In this document: one piece after another, positions 12,877-26,658 of the stretch | Layout of the letters: the number at the start of each line of letters is the position of its first letter | Position numbering within the stretch: the stretch's first letter is position 1 | NCBI GenBank assembly: GCA_002943765.1 | Contig: PQWQ01000003.1 | Location: 3,161,501-3,225,500 of the forward strand | From: Psoroptes ovis | Lineage: Eukaryota; Arthropoda; Arachnida; Sarcoptiformes; Psoroptidae | DNA length: 64,000 bases | Reading direction: 5' to 3' | Position numbers and translations under genes: made by a program | Notes under the pieces: generated by a model | What the model was told of the DNA's origin: nothing | The model's input: only the letters and a program-made list of their open reading frames with translations | The model's database searches: none

Positions 12877-14868
12877 GGAAACCATTTCGTCTCTGTTTTG
12901 TTGTTTGTTGGAACCCAAAAACACAAACAACAACAAATCGTAGTCAAGTATAAATGGCAAAAGTTTTTAAAAGTTTCGTTTTTGTTTTGTTTCCAAAAGT
13001 TTTTTGTTATTTTTGTTGTTGTTGTTGTTCATCGTTGTAATTTATCCAAATGATTTCATAATGAAATTCAGATCCAAGCAAAAAGAACCGAGAAGAATAT
13101 TCATTTCATTTCTCCAAATAAAAAAATATTCATTCATTTCCCCAAACAAATACGAATAAACAATTGGAAATATAAAACAATTAAATTATAATTAAATTCA
13201 ATTAATTCTCTGTTGTTTCATTTTGTTTTTTTCGTTGTTTTTTGACTAGAAACAAACAAAAAAAAAAAAAAAAATAATGGAAAATTTGCATTTACTCTCC
13301 CGAATTCAATGGAATTTGATTGTACATTCTTTGCGATTCTTTCATTTTTTTCCCCATTTATTCATTTGTTTCGTTTCGTATCTTTGATGCAACTTGACAT
13401 ATCAAAGAATCCTGGACATTGGACCAACATGGACATAGAGAATATTCATTTATTTTTTTTTTTTTTTTTGTTTTTCAAAATCTGGGAAAAAAGAAAAAGA
13501 CATTTGATTCCGAAGAAGTGTAGGAAAAGAAAGACAATTTGACTAAATGAATTTCAATAAAAAAACAATGTGAAACGAATTGAAAATGTGGAACAAACAA
13601 ACAAACCAACGAACAAACAATCAAGAAATACATTTAGAAAATGAACAAATTTGATTTGGATTTGATTTTGAAGAAATTTCAAATTCAAAACAATACACAA
13701 ATCCAAAAACAATCATCAATAAAACTGATTGTTTTTTCTCGGGTTTATTCATTTGTTTTGTTTGGCTTTACTTTGATTCAATTCAAAGAACTCAAAAAAT
13801 CGCTGAATTTTGAATTGATTCCAATTCAAAATTGAAGAATTCAGAAAATTAAAATGGAAAATATTCAATTTTCACCCTACATTTTCAAATGGAATGAAAA
13901 TGAAACATAAAAATGTCAGAATTTGATATGGGGTTTGTTTTGTTCTGTCCTGTTTTGTTTGAATGTGTATGTCACAAGTAAACAGGCAAACAGCAAATAC
14001 ATACTTGAACACAGAGAGAGTTGTGTACCCACTCACTTGTACCCAATATTTTCACCATGTAATTGTAATAATAAATTCATGAAAATTTATTTAAAAGTTT
14101 CACATAAAAAACAATCATAATAATCATATAATATACTTTATGGTTATTATTTATTTTATTTTATTTTTTCATTTTCAATTTTTTACTCCAAACAACATGC
14201 AAAACAAACATATAAAAAAAAAATCTAAAAATTTTGAAATTCAAAAATTGTTCAGAAAAGTAAATTAAAATTCAAAAAATAATAAAATTGAAAATAATAA
14301 AATAAGAATTGAATTTTTACAATTGATTTTCAATGAGATATTTTCGATTTCATTTTTCAAATATAAGTATGACGAACAATACATTGAACATAGGCAATAA
14401 TAAATTTTTGAATAAATTTTGAAGGAAAAACTAAAAATATAAGAAATCAATGTGAAATTTTCAGTAGGAAAATTTTCTTTATTTATTCATTTAAATTTAT
14501 TGACAATTCAACATCAATTGATATCAACATTCAACATTTCCTCTCCTGTTTTTTTCAATTGGAAATATTCAATTGTAAATTTTTTCGATTGAAAGAATTG
14601 AGAAATAATTTAAATCAAAAATCGGGAAAAATTCCAAGAAAGAAAATATCAGAAATTTAAAATCAATTGCCGTGAAATTTACAATTTTATTTGAATTGAT
14701 AATTTTGGTCTTTCTGATGAAATTATTGAAATTCATGCAATTTCAAGATTTTTTTTCTTGAGTGGGAAGGGGTGAATAAAGATTTCTATTTGAATTTTTT
14801 AAAGAATTCTTGATATTCATTCGAGTTTGATTGGAAAAAAATTTAAAAATAAAATTTCCGAAACTTAC

Positions 14869-15672
14869 CTTTGTATTATTCCAAACTAAATCTAAACGAT
14901 AATTATTGAATAATGGACTTTCATTTACATGTTGTAATGCAAGACGTACGGCCGGCAACACACCACGACCGATTGCACCTTGCGGTATGTCTAATGATGT
15001 TGGAAAAAAGCCAGCAATATACAATGTTTTTGATCGATGATTTTGATTTTTATAATTATAATTATTATTTAAATAATAATAATCATTATTATCATCAAAA
15101 TTATTATTGTTATAATGATGATGATTATTATAAGATAAATATTGTAAATTTTGTTTTTGTAACTGTAACTGTTGATGATGTTGTGGTAGTTGTTGTTGAT
15201 TATTTACAAAATTTATATAAAATTCATTATGATCATTATTATCAATTAATTGATTATTATAGAATAAATTATTATTTGATAATGTTGATTCTGTTGAATT
15301 CATAATTATTGTTTTCGTCGATTCTGTAGCCGACATTGTTATTGTTGATAATGGCAACAATGGTGATACCATTAATGGTATCGATGTTGGCGATGGTGAT
15401 GATAATAATGATGAAGATACGATTGATGATTGATTCACAGTCAATGATTCGAAATTTGTTATTGTATCTAATGTTGTTGTTGTAGTCGTCGTAATTGTTT
15501 CGATTGATGATGCAGCAGTTACTGATGTTGATGTTGCTGTTGTTGCTACTGCTGCTGCAGCTGTGGTAATCGATAAAATTGGCCGAACATAATAATTTTG
15601 ATTTAAAATTAAAAATAGTAGAAAAAATTTTTTCAATTTTACTGTTGATAAATAATTTAATAAATAATTCAT
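14869..15672 (-). CDS. GABA-B receptor-like, first coding exon (partial gene)
   Basis: Metabotropic GABA receptors are class C GPCRs of the plasma membrane with a Venus-flytrap ligand domain. This exon encodes, from a Met at 15672, a hydrophobic signal-peptide-like segment (KKFFLLFLILN), then about 180 residues of Thr/Ser/Asn/Gln-rich low complexity, then the start of the flytrap lobe: TLYIAGFFPTSLDIPQGAIG, next GRGVLPAVRLALQHVNESP, and a short YRLDLVWNNT strand. The IGRGVLPAV pattern is that of the GABA-B2-type subunit as I know the family. The exon ends at a consensus donor (aag|gtaagt, complement at 14863-14870). The remaining lobe, the seven helices and the coiled coil are not in this window or not recognisable; further exons must lie at lower coordinates. 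The reading frame continues upstream to 16995, but I prefer the Met that gives a signal peptide. Subunit identity is less certain than family. Confidence 0.75.
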
Positions 15673-16995
15673 ATTGAAGATAATAAAAAATTTGTAACAA
15701 ATTATATTCAACATTATTTTCGTTATTAATATTTGGCAAAACATTTTTCCGATTGAAAATATTGAAGATATTAATATCCATGTTTGTTTTTTGATTATTT
15801 GACAATAATAATGGAGACAATAATATATTTTTTGATTGTCGAACATCGAATAATGTAGATAATAATGGCAAAAAATATAATAACAATAATGATTGATAAT
15901 TTGATTTATTAATAATATTATTGAACATTTTATATTTATTTTTCTCCTTTCGATATGTTGTTTTTGTGTTATTAATAGTATTTGATTTGATTTCAATATA
16001 AATATTAATGTTGCTTCTATTATCAATAATATTACAAATAGAAGCAATGTAGCGTATTGTAAGGTAAATATTGACGAAAATATCAATGATTTCGTAATTA
16101 TTAATAATGAAAATGGTGCGAAAAAATTGAAAAATTTCATTAAATTTTTTATTGAAAATAATAATATTACAAATAATAATAGGAATATCATTGATAATGG
16201 AATCAATATTATGTTGCTGCTTATAAAGCTGAAAATGTCTATGTTTAACATCAATATTTGATGATGATGATAATGATGATGTTGAATGATGATTGATGAG
16301 TATTGATTTTGATTGTTTACAACCGATAATGTTGATGATGCTATTGTTGTTATTGTTGTTGTCGCTGTTGCTGCTGCTGATGATGACGATATCAGAGGCG
16401 GCAATGATTTCTTTGTCGAATTCAATTTTTGATTTATTTTCCAAAATAATAACGATGATAATACGAGCGATATTTGTACTATTTGTTTTAATGATTGTTG
16501 TTCTTGTTGAATACTGTCGTTGTAATAACATTTTAATTTGCATTTTATAATAAAGATTATTATGATGATTATTATTATTGAAATTTCAATCATATAAATA
16601 AAATTATTGATAATCGATAATGTTTTAAATGTTACAATTCTATCTGTCAATTTGCTATTGACCGATGTCAATGTCGATGTAAATATTGTTATTATTGCGG
16701 TCAATGTTTGAAAAATGAAACTGAATAGCTTCAATAATAAATCAAATTTTAATTTTGTTAATTTTATTTGTTTAACAACAATTCGATTCAATAATAATAA
16801 TAATAATGGAACAAATTCGTTGTTATTGTTGTTTTCATCATCAAATATTACAATTTTCATTTGTTGTTTTTGAATTGAATTCAATTCACTTGTTATAGTC
16901 GATGTTGATGGCGGTCTACTCCTATGTTTAATTATTTTATTTGCTGCTGATGTTATTGTTATTGTCCGAACAATAATAATCATATAACAAAACAT
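15673..16995 (-). other. Open low-complexity stretch upstream of the GABA-B start
   Basis: The GABA-B exon frame stays open for another 441 codons to a Met at 16995, encoding poly-Asn/Thr/Ser/His tracts and several hydrophobic stretches. A second minus-strand frame is open from 16543 down to 15272 (423 codons). Neither shows a domain. ATT/AAT/TTG simple sequence avoids stop codons in several frames, so this may be 5' untranslated or flanking DNA. A genuine N-terminal extension is possible but would place a signal peptide internally. Confidence 0.4.
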
Positions 16996-17025
16996 TTCAA
17001 AATTGAAAATATTGAATAAAATAAA

Positions 17026-17050
17026 ACATCACATCACATCACATCACATC
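17026..17050 (+). repeat. (ACATC)5 microsatellite
   Basis: Five perfect pentanucleotide units just upstream of the GABA-B open stretch. Confidence 0.95.
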
Positions 17051-18070
17051 AAAATCATAATAATAATGATAATGTATGACACGCACATATACACACATAG
17101 ATAAATAAATACACTAAACACAAATGATACAAAATAAATATTAAATTGTTGAAATAATGATAATATTTATCATTTCTATTTGTTTGGTCGCTGTTGTTGT
17201 TGTTGTTGATTCTTTTGTTTCGTTCATTGGGCCATCATCATTAATTTTTTTAAAAAAATCATTCCATTGAATTTTGATGCTATTTTCACTTTCATTTTGG
17301 AAATGATTCAGAATTTTTGATGTTCTGGCGCCACTCGTATTGCCTATTTGTGTGTTATTTGACCGAATAGAAATAAAATAAAATCAAACAAATAGAAAAA
17401 TGAAGCAATGAAACATTTTTCACTTTATATTTTGATTAATCAATCATTTTAATAATTTGATTTTTTTTTAAGAATAAAAAACAAAAACTTTCAACATTCA
17501 TAGACATAAATTGAAATGAAAAACAAACAATTTTCGGACCAAAATATTTCAATCATCATGTCAATTTGATCTTTATGATGTCAAATTCTAAATAAAATAA
17601 ATACCCGGCTAAAATTTCCGAGGAAAACTTTGCCAAAAGACTCAAAGAAAAATTCGGAACATTTTGAATCAAGAATGATGAATTTGAAGCAAGAAAATAA
17701 TAAATGAAATTCTACATTGAAGAATATCCGAATTATCTAAAATGATTCAATTCATGACTATTGAGTTGATTGAATTTTAAAAATAATATGAATCAATGAT
17801 CATTTCAATCAATTCAATGATTATTCCACTCAAAATTTCATTTCATTTCACTTCTTGTGCCATTTATCTTCATTCATTTAAAATTATTTGAGCCATTACC
17901 ATTGTCATCATCATTCTCATCATAGTTGCAAAATAAAAAATATAATAATTAAGATTTAATACATGCAGAATGTTGAAGCAAAGAATAGAAGAGTTTGTAT
18001 GTTTGACTGTGTTTAATGAGACAAGATTACTTTACTTTGACAATTCTTTTCGACAATTCAAGTCTTGTTG

Positions 18071-18101
<31 letters not shown>
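18071..18101 (+). repeat. (TCA)10 microsatellite
   Basis: Ten uninterrupted TCA units; the same motif recurs at many other places in the window (for example about 18490-18512 and 35040-35058). Confidence 0.95.
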
Positions 18102-20283
18102 TGTCTTGAAGACATTTGAATTTTACATTTGAATAATTTTCAAATCATAAGAAAAAAGAGGAGAGAAATTCTTCTTATTTCTTATAAGAAAAATGATATG
18201 AATAATACAATGAAAATGAATTTTGTTGAAAAGTAAAAAAAAATGAAATGATATGAAAATGAAATGAAATAAAAAAAAATTTTCCATAGGGAAATTAAAT
18301 CATCATAATAACTTGTGCTCAAAATTTGAATGAAGCTCATCAACAGCAACAGCAGTAACGAAATCATCAAAGACGTCTACATATATCATTGATAGACTTT
18401 GAAGTCTTCATGTCTTCTTTGTATCATTAATATCATACAAACTTAGACATCATACCAACACTGGTATCATACACATACGAATACTCAAATATCATCATCA
18501 TCATCATCATCATATAATCATTATGATTGTTGTTGTTGTTGTTGTTGAATGATTTCTAAAAATTTTGCATATTTTGAAATTGAATTATGCAAAACAAAAA
18601 TAATGGAATTCAACGGAATGAAAAATTATTGAAAAAAACATAAAATATATTGAATTTCATTGAAAATATCATGATAAAAGTATTATTATTACAATTATTA
18701 GAATTATTATTATCATAATAAGAAATAAATCAGATTTAATTGAATTCAATTTTTCATTTTTCGAATTCAATTTCAATTAAATTTCAATTCTTGAATTCTG
18801 AATCTTGATTTGAAATTCTATTTCGATCCGATTCCGATTCTTCAAAATCTTCAATAATCAAAATTTAATTATTTTGTCGAGGAGACAACCAAAATATGAA
18901 ATGAATGAAGAAAAAAATGAAAATTTTGCTGAATTTTCGTCAATTTATCTATCTGTGTTACATGAATGTTATGAATGTCAATATAACTCGCATTATTGAC
19001 TAAAATATTGACTATTTTATTGTTTTTTCCATGTTTTAATAATGCATAATTAAAGTGGATCAAAAAAAAACAAAAAAAAATCATTATTATTGTCGTTATT
19101 AGATATGATTTCCAAGACATTCATAACAAGAGAGAGAGAGAGATTTAGCTGAACTAAATTAACAAATAAAATTCATGAAAATTGAGTCATTCGAGCCAAT
19201 TTTTTTTTTGTACCATAGATATGAATACCGATGACAATTTAGTAAGAATTTTTTCGGATATTTTCCATGAAATTTTTCTCTGAGAATTTTCAGTCTTTTT
19301 AAAATTATTATTCTTGAAAATTAAGAACTAAGATTCGTTGGAAAAATTTCGCCGATTTAAATTAGTGAGATATTAATGAAATAAAGAATCATAAAATTTT
19401 GGAGAATAAAGTGAAATGAAGAACTTGAAATGATCTTTGTTTTACAATAAAAAAAAATTGATTGAAATAATACACATTCATTCATTCATTCAATGTCAAT
19501 CATTATCATTAATTTTTCTTTTTCTTTCTTCCAATTCTCGGTGCACATTTTCTTTGGAAAAATATCATGATTATTATGGTGAAAATGAATGAAAGAAATC
19601 GAAGATAAAAAAACTTTAAAATCGCATAAAATAGCACCGAATCGCACCGAACAAAACTAGTGAATGCTGCAGCGAATAAAGATTTTTCTTCCATTTTTTT
19701 TTTGGCTGCATGGAAAATGAATTAATTATTCAATTTTGCCATTGAAAAGTACTGAGAAAATGAAAATTTGAAAAATTTAAAAAATTCAATTGAATTTCAT
19801 TCATTCTTTCGATTCGTCTCTAAATTTCTAAAAAATTCATTTTCAACCAAAAAATAATAACGATAATGATAATGATGATGGTTATAACTCTTTGATACTG
19901 CAATTTAATTGCCCTAAATATCAATAGCTCTATTGCTATTTTACTCTATCATCATTCATTATTGGTTGGCAATTGTTGTTATTGTTGTTGTTGCCCATAG
20001 AAAATTCATACATTCATTTTTCATATCAATTTTTTGCCTATGAATAATGATAATAATAATAATAATGATGGGAACAGATAAATGACAGAAAAATCGTAGT
20101 TTCTACTAGAATCTAATAGTCACATTTGCAAAATTGAAAAAAAAAGTTTGTGAAAAATGATTTTTATTTTCATTTTTTTTTTATTGAATATGTGCGTGCA
20201 TATTGTTTGGTTCGGTTCGGTTGGTACGACATTATAATAATAATAACAATGACAATGATGATGATGATGATACTAATCATAAT

Positions 20284-20353
20284 GACATTGATGGTATACA
20301 TTAAAGTACAGAGACATTGATGATATACATTCGACAGAAGAGAGACATTGATT
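20284..20353 (+). repeat. About 30-nt tandem repeat, three partial copies
   Basis: The block beginning gacattgat(g)(g/a)tatacatt recurs at 20284, 20313 and 20344 with spacing of 29 and 31 nt. The third copy is truncated in a T-tract. Confidence 0.7.
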
Positions 20354-23300
20354 TTTTTTTTATTTTGAAAGCGTTTCAAGACAAATGTTCATATGATTAC
20401 ACATGATTATTCGATATGATTATTTGATTATTTTAGATTATTATTATGATTTTGTGAATGACTTTACAAAAGTAATCGACAATACGATTAAGTATAGTAA
20501 ATAAGGCCATTTGTGATTTGACATTTGATGGCGAAAATGAAATTTCGTCAAATCTAATCAAAGGAAATGAAAATCTAAAGGAAAATCATAAATTCAAAAG
20601 GAAAATCAATCGAATTGATTCCTCGGAATTCTTGGATTCGCTGGAATTCATGGATTGCTCGTCATTTCAGCATTATCATTCTTATAAATCCAATTTCACA
20701 ATCTTTGAGGAACACACACACACACACACAAAAACATGAAAATATTTGAAAGTAAAATCTTTGATTATTATTATTTACATCAAAATTGAAAAGTTTATGT
20801 TCAAAAAAAAAAAGATTTTGTTTTTTATTTTTTTTTTCAAGAAAAGAAAATGTAAAATATTCAACTTTGGGTAACTTTGAAGCGGATAAATAATAATCAA
20901 AATAATTCAAAGGTGTTTGACAAGATGTTTCGATTTTACACTTTCAAGTTTCCTTTTTGAAAGTCAAAAGTTAAACTTTTAAGATGATGTGCCACTTAGG
21001 CGTGAGTTTGATTTGATTTTTCTATGTTTCAAACATCGAAAGAAAAAAACATAATCTTGAATTTTAAATCATTGTAAATGGCTTAAGACGAAAAAAAAGT
21101 TGAATGCAAACATGAAAAATTCTTCCGAAATTTTTAGAAAAATTCATGTCAAAAATTGTCGTTGTTGTTTAATCGTTAATGACAAAACAATGTCATTCGA
21201 TTCTCATTTGCACTTCTTTTTTTTTTTTTTTTTGCTTTGAAAATCATCGAAAAACGAAGAATAAATTAAAAAATTTAAAATTTAAATTCAAAATTCCGTT
21301 GAAAATTAATGGAATAATGACATTGATCACTGCTACTGCTGTTGTTGTCAATGTTGAAAACACTTGAATTTTTCTAAAATTTCTTGTCTTGTTTCTTGAA
21401 TTTAAAGTTAAATATATTCTTATTTCGAAGAAATGTTTGAAATGCTCGTAAGCATTACCGTCTCTCTTTTTTGCTCGGATATTTGAATTTCGATTTTAAC
21501 GATCCGAAAAAAAAATTTCTGTTTTGATTGGAAAAATTCCGACGAAAAAAAGGAATAAATCAAACAAACAAAAAAAAAGGATTCAAAGAGTTAATGTAAA
21601 TAAATTTTGAAAATATAAATAAATAAAAAGGTTTCAGGCTTATTCGAGATCAAATCAAAATAAACAAACGAAAACAAAACAAATAAACAAACAATTCAAG
21701 TGATCATTCAATGATCATTGAATGATAATTGACATTTCAAAATAAATGAAAAAAAAAAATGGAAATAAAGAATTGAAACTGATTGGAAATTGAATATCCG
21801 TGTTTTTCTTGAATTTCAAATTTTTCATTTTTTCCGATGAATCGATCAAACGTATCTGATTTTTCTTATCAAAACATTAAGACATCCGAACATCGAAACC
21901 ATGAATAAATGTGGTTCAACAAAGTCGGCGACAAAAATTGTTCCACAAGAAAAAGTTTATGGAAAATATTTTGATCCGTTAAATCAAAATCAAAGATGTT
22001 TTAAACTTCTTTTGTTTAAGTAAAATTGAAATGATTTTCACTTCCTTTACTTTGTCTTTGTTCATGCAAAATTATGACAACTTTGAATTCATCAAAGAAC
22101 AATTTTCCAAGACATTTTACCGAATCTTGACGGCTTCATATCTGTTTCCTTTGAGATAATCAAAAAAATTCAAAGCAAAACATTCATTCGTTTTGAATCA
22201 CTTGATCAAAGAGAGCAAAGAATAAAGGACTTGGAAACTTTTTTTTTCGTTTAAATTTTAGATTTTACATCAAAAATAAAATAAAATTGACATCGAAACA
22301 AAGCAGTATCAAACACTTTTGGTATAAAATACACACACTTTTCCAATAATTAATCAAGCGTACATGTGTATCATGATACAATCAACTGAAAAGAAATTAT
22401 TATTAGTCAAAAATAATAGACAAATACAAATTGCTTGCACTAAGGAACAGAGAATGGAATAAAATTTCATTATTTTTAGATTTTTGAATGAATTTTTTTT
22501 CTTTACGAAAATTCATTCAATCGTGTTGTTTCGTTCGTTTCTTTAGCTTTTTCTTCAATATTTTCTATCTATTCACATGTTCAAAATCATGGAATGGAAG
22601 AGAAAATGGAAATGAATTCTCTTCGACGAATCTCCTTTGAATGAATGAAGAATCAAAGATATCAAATAATAATAATAATAAATCAAAAGGAGAAAACAAC
22701 ACACCAAACAACAAAGAAATATCCAGAGATATAATCTAACACATCTGTTCGAATAGAAATGAATCAATGAAATGAAAAACAAAGCATCTAGAAAAATTAC
22801 ACCAAAATGAATCAAAAAAAAATTCAAAAGAATCAAATGAAAGAAAATAATAAGAAAATTATTTTGGAAAAAGCAGAATTTCTAACAAAGAAAATAACAA
22901 AAACAAAAGAAAACGAAGAAACCAACCGACTATTCAACCGAATCAATCAATTTCAATATTTCACATATTGCGAAAGCAGCACAACCGAAATTCAAGAATC
23001 ATATACAGAATGTGAGAATCAAATTGCACCGAAAATGAATGAATGAATCTATCTGAAAAACAAAATAGAAAATTGGAAATAATTGTGTGTTCATGTGTTT
23101 TGCAATGAAATCAATTCACAATCACCAAGAAAAAAAAAGAAACCAATTTTCATTTTGTTCAAAATGAAATAACTTTTTTGAAATGAAATTTGTTTTTTTT
23201 TCATTTCTTAAATTATTCGCTCATTCGACAATTATCAATCAATGGATGGGTATTTGGGGAATGCTGAATTAAGAATGGAATAGAAAAATGGAGAAATCAT

Positions 23301-25494
23301 AGAAAATAAGCCAGAAACCGTTGAAGAAATCAAATAATTACGCCAAATGCAAGGATCGGCTCTCGAATTCCGACTCATTTCGGATGCATTTCAAAGAATA
23401 TGGAATAAATTTAAATCGGAAAAATTCTTCATCTCGATTCAATATATGGAAATATCATTGAAATTAATGATTCAATTGATGATTTCGATGATGATTGGTG
23501 TGAAATAATATTATTATCTCATCATAATTCTTAGGATTCAAATTTCATTCATTCATTTAATGATTTATTTTCAATTTTGAATTCATTCACAATTATTCGG
23601 CACACAATTGTTTCAAAAAATAATGAATACTCACGTTTCTGATTGATTGAAGAAATTGAATGAAAAAATATTCTGTTTAGCACGTAAGAATTTCAATATT
23701 CGTTGAATTTGTAAAATGTATCATTTGCTGATTTGTAATTTAATAATTGAAATAATCAAAATTGATTTTCAAATGAATTTCAATTGAAATTTGATGAAAT
23801 AATTGTCATCATTATTATGTGATCGAAAAATGCTCAATATGCCAGATTGAATTGAATGGACAATTGTTTTGATTATTTAATTTGGTTCTTAGATAATTTC
23901 CAATTTGATTTCACTGATTAGATTTGATGATAAGTCTTTTTAGATTTTTCTCATTTATTTTCATACAATTTACACAATCAAACATTCAACAACGATTGTG
24001 TTGAATATCAAAACAATGAATATCATTGATTTGATCATTGAGAATTAATAAACACAGAAAGAGGTCGAAGAAATTGAATAAAATTTGATTAAATCACAAA
24101 AATTTGTACACTTTTTTCCTACAAATGGCAGAAAACAAAGCACATACAATATCAATATGATCAAATTAATAACTTTGTAAATATGTTTTCGACATATATT
24201 GTTTTATGTATCAATAATATTTCAAATGAATATCAATAAATCAATGATGATGAGGCAGCAAAATTTCTTGATTTTTCAATATGTTTTTCTTCGAAGAGAA
24301 ATCAAATAAAAAATTGTGATTGAATGGCACCAATGAAAAATACGATGAAAATGAAGCGGCAATGGAGATGAAAAAATCAAATATCAAAGATGATTCAAGA
24401 TTGTTTCTGACTCAGATGCCGAAAAAATGGCCTCGGAAATGTTCGGAAATGGTCACAACGGCCAAAAAATGGTCAATAAGGTGGCAAATGCACTAAAAAT
24501 ACACGTTGATTTTGATGTTTTGATAAAATCATTTAAAATCAGCGCAAATTTGTGATCATTTCACTTTGATTATTCCTGTTGAAATTTCATTGAAAATCTA
24601 TTCATACATTGGCAGATATGTTTTCAATTTCAAATATAGCCAGCTTTCAGATGATATTTGCTTGCAAATATTTGTTAGTATTTGAGTCATTTGCATGCTG
24701 AATTTTTTTTCTGAAAATTTAAAAATTTTCATCAAATTTTAATGTAAAATTTATGTTTTACAAGTTTTGAATTTGAGAAAATTCAAATTTTTTTTTTGAA
24801 TTTTAGCCGTGAATATTCTTGAATGAAATTCATGGAGAGGAAAAAAAATGAATACTGACACAAACACAAGCACTTATTGAATTTAAATCAAAGTTGAATC
24901 GAATTGAATTTATTGAATGTGTGGTGTGCACTGAAATTTTGAGAAAATACAAAAATTTTTAGAAAAAATTTGAAAAAAAAAAATTCAAAATTTAAAATTT
25001 CAAAGAACCAAAAAACAAAAACGATGAACCATCGACAACATTTGTTTGAAAATTATGCTTTGTTTGGTGAAAAAAAAAAAATAATAATTTCAAACATTTT
25101 CAAAAATGATTTGAATCAAGCAACCAATATATAGATAGGTGAATACATTTTACATTATTATCATTACCATTATTATCAATATCATTATTATTATACACAT
25201 GATTCTGATAAATGAAATCATGGAAATTTTTTACGCTTCAGTTTTTGTTTTTTGTTTTCGATTATTTTTCATTCATTTTTATCTATTCTGTTTCAAACCC
25301 GATAATGATTTCTTCTACAGCGATTCAAATTCGTTGCATGAATTCATTTCTTTGAGATTCATATTCATATCATATATATATATGTGTGTGAATCAATATC
25401 AAATGAATATGAAAGTGAATAGAATAAATAACCCGGTACCCATTTCTGTTTTTCATTTGTTTTCACTTAGTTATTTATTTATTTTTAGGGTTTC

Positions 25495-25523
<29 letters not shown>
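25495..25523 (+). repeat. A(29) homopolymer
   Basis: Twenty-nine A residues. It might be a relic poly(A) tail, but I see no retroelement sequence 5' of it and no flanking duplication. Confidence 0.95.
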
Positions 25524-25525
<2 letters not shown>

Positions 25526-26658
25526 CATATATAACCCAGAGATGTTCACTTTTTTATTTTCAATGCTTCTACCGTCGATCTGAAAAGGAATCAGGCGAAA
25601 TATTTGAAAAAAAAATATATAAGAATTCAATGTTCCAGAATCTAGAATACAGACCGAATCGGTATACAAAATTTTCAAAAATTGTAAATTGTACCGATTC
25701 TTGCTTGTGTTTCTTGTTGTTGTTTCAATCCTTGTTGTTTTAAAATGTGCGATCCGATTATGCGTAGATATATGATATTTCAAAAAAAAGTATTGAAAAT
25801 TAGAAATTCAATGAATAAACATTGAAATGAACACATTGAAACGAAACGAAATCGAATAATGTAAAATTAAAAATAAATGAAATAAAATTGTTTTTAAATA
25901 TATTATTTCTGATAATATTTCTTGTGTAATCTGTTGTAATTTTTCAACAATTATTATTATTAATATTATTTGCCCTGAAGTGTAATTTTGTGTTTTTTTG
26001 CAAAAATTTTCATCGACATATTATAATATCTCATGATGATTTGATAGCCAATAATTAATGTGTGTGTGTGTAGATGTGTGTATGTCCATGGACGTATCTC
26101 GATATGTATCAGTCTATATATTTTGGTATTTTTCGAATAGAATTCATTGGAAAACAATACCATTGAAAAGTGCTTGAAAGCTTAAAACAAAAACAAAAAA
26201 AATGAATTTTCAATTGAAAAATTCATTGAAATTTCAAGTTTTTGAAAATTTTAATTTTTTCTTTTTTTTTTGTTGGAAAAATTACATTGATTACGATATG
26301 GAGTTGTTTCTTCGAAATCATCATCATAATCATCATTGTTTCTTGTAGTGATTCACAAATAATAAAGACTTGAAATGTTTTGTTTTTGAAAATTTTGAAA
26401 TTTTACAAATTTTTTTTTCCAATAGAAAATCAAAACAAATAATGAATTTGAAATTTGTTCATTTTTTTCATAAAGAATTCATTGTGCTGTTGTTGTATGT
26501 GTTGAACAGTAGCAGCAACAACAACAACAACAACAAAAATTTGTCAAAATAAATCGAAATAAAACGAATAGAATGAATGAATTGAATGAAAACATCAAAA
26601 ACATTCAGATTCAGTTTTGATAATAATAATAATGAAGAAGAAGAACATGAAAATACTA

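Larger units (their letters stand above)
8962..14868. other. AT-rich DNA, probably intron of the GABA-B receptor gene
   Basis: The region lies immediately 3' of the splice donor of the GABA-B first coding exon on the minus strand, so it is inferred to be intronic. I looked for the next exon (continuation of the ligand-binding lobe) and could not find one. It holds AAT microsatellites (9466-9485), two perfect inverted repeats (9972-10042 and 12823-12876), A/T homopolymers (10460-10480, 13259-13274) and many tetranucleotide GAAT/ATTC runs. Confidence 0.45.

Noticed and set aside
16293..16550. 85-codon Leu/Met-rich plus-strand frame
   Set aside because: It arises from antisense reading of GTT/GTC/ATG simple sequence in the GABA-B upstream stretch; no domain.
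18061..18110. TCA array and other regular repeats considered as CRISPR-like arrays
   Set aside because: They are uninterrupted microsatellites without unique spacers, and the window is eukaryotic.
25495..25523. A(29) tract considered as the tail of a retroposed gene
   Set aside because: No coding similarity lies 5' of it, and no flanking direct repeats were found.
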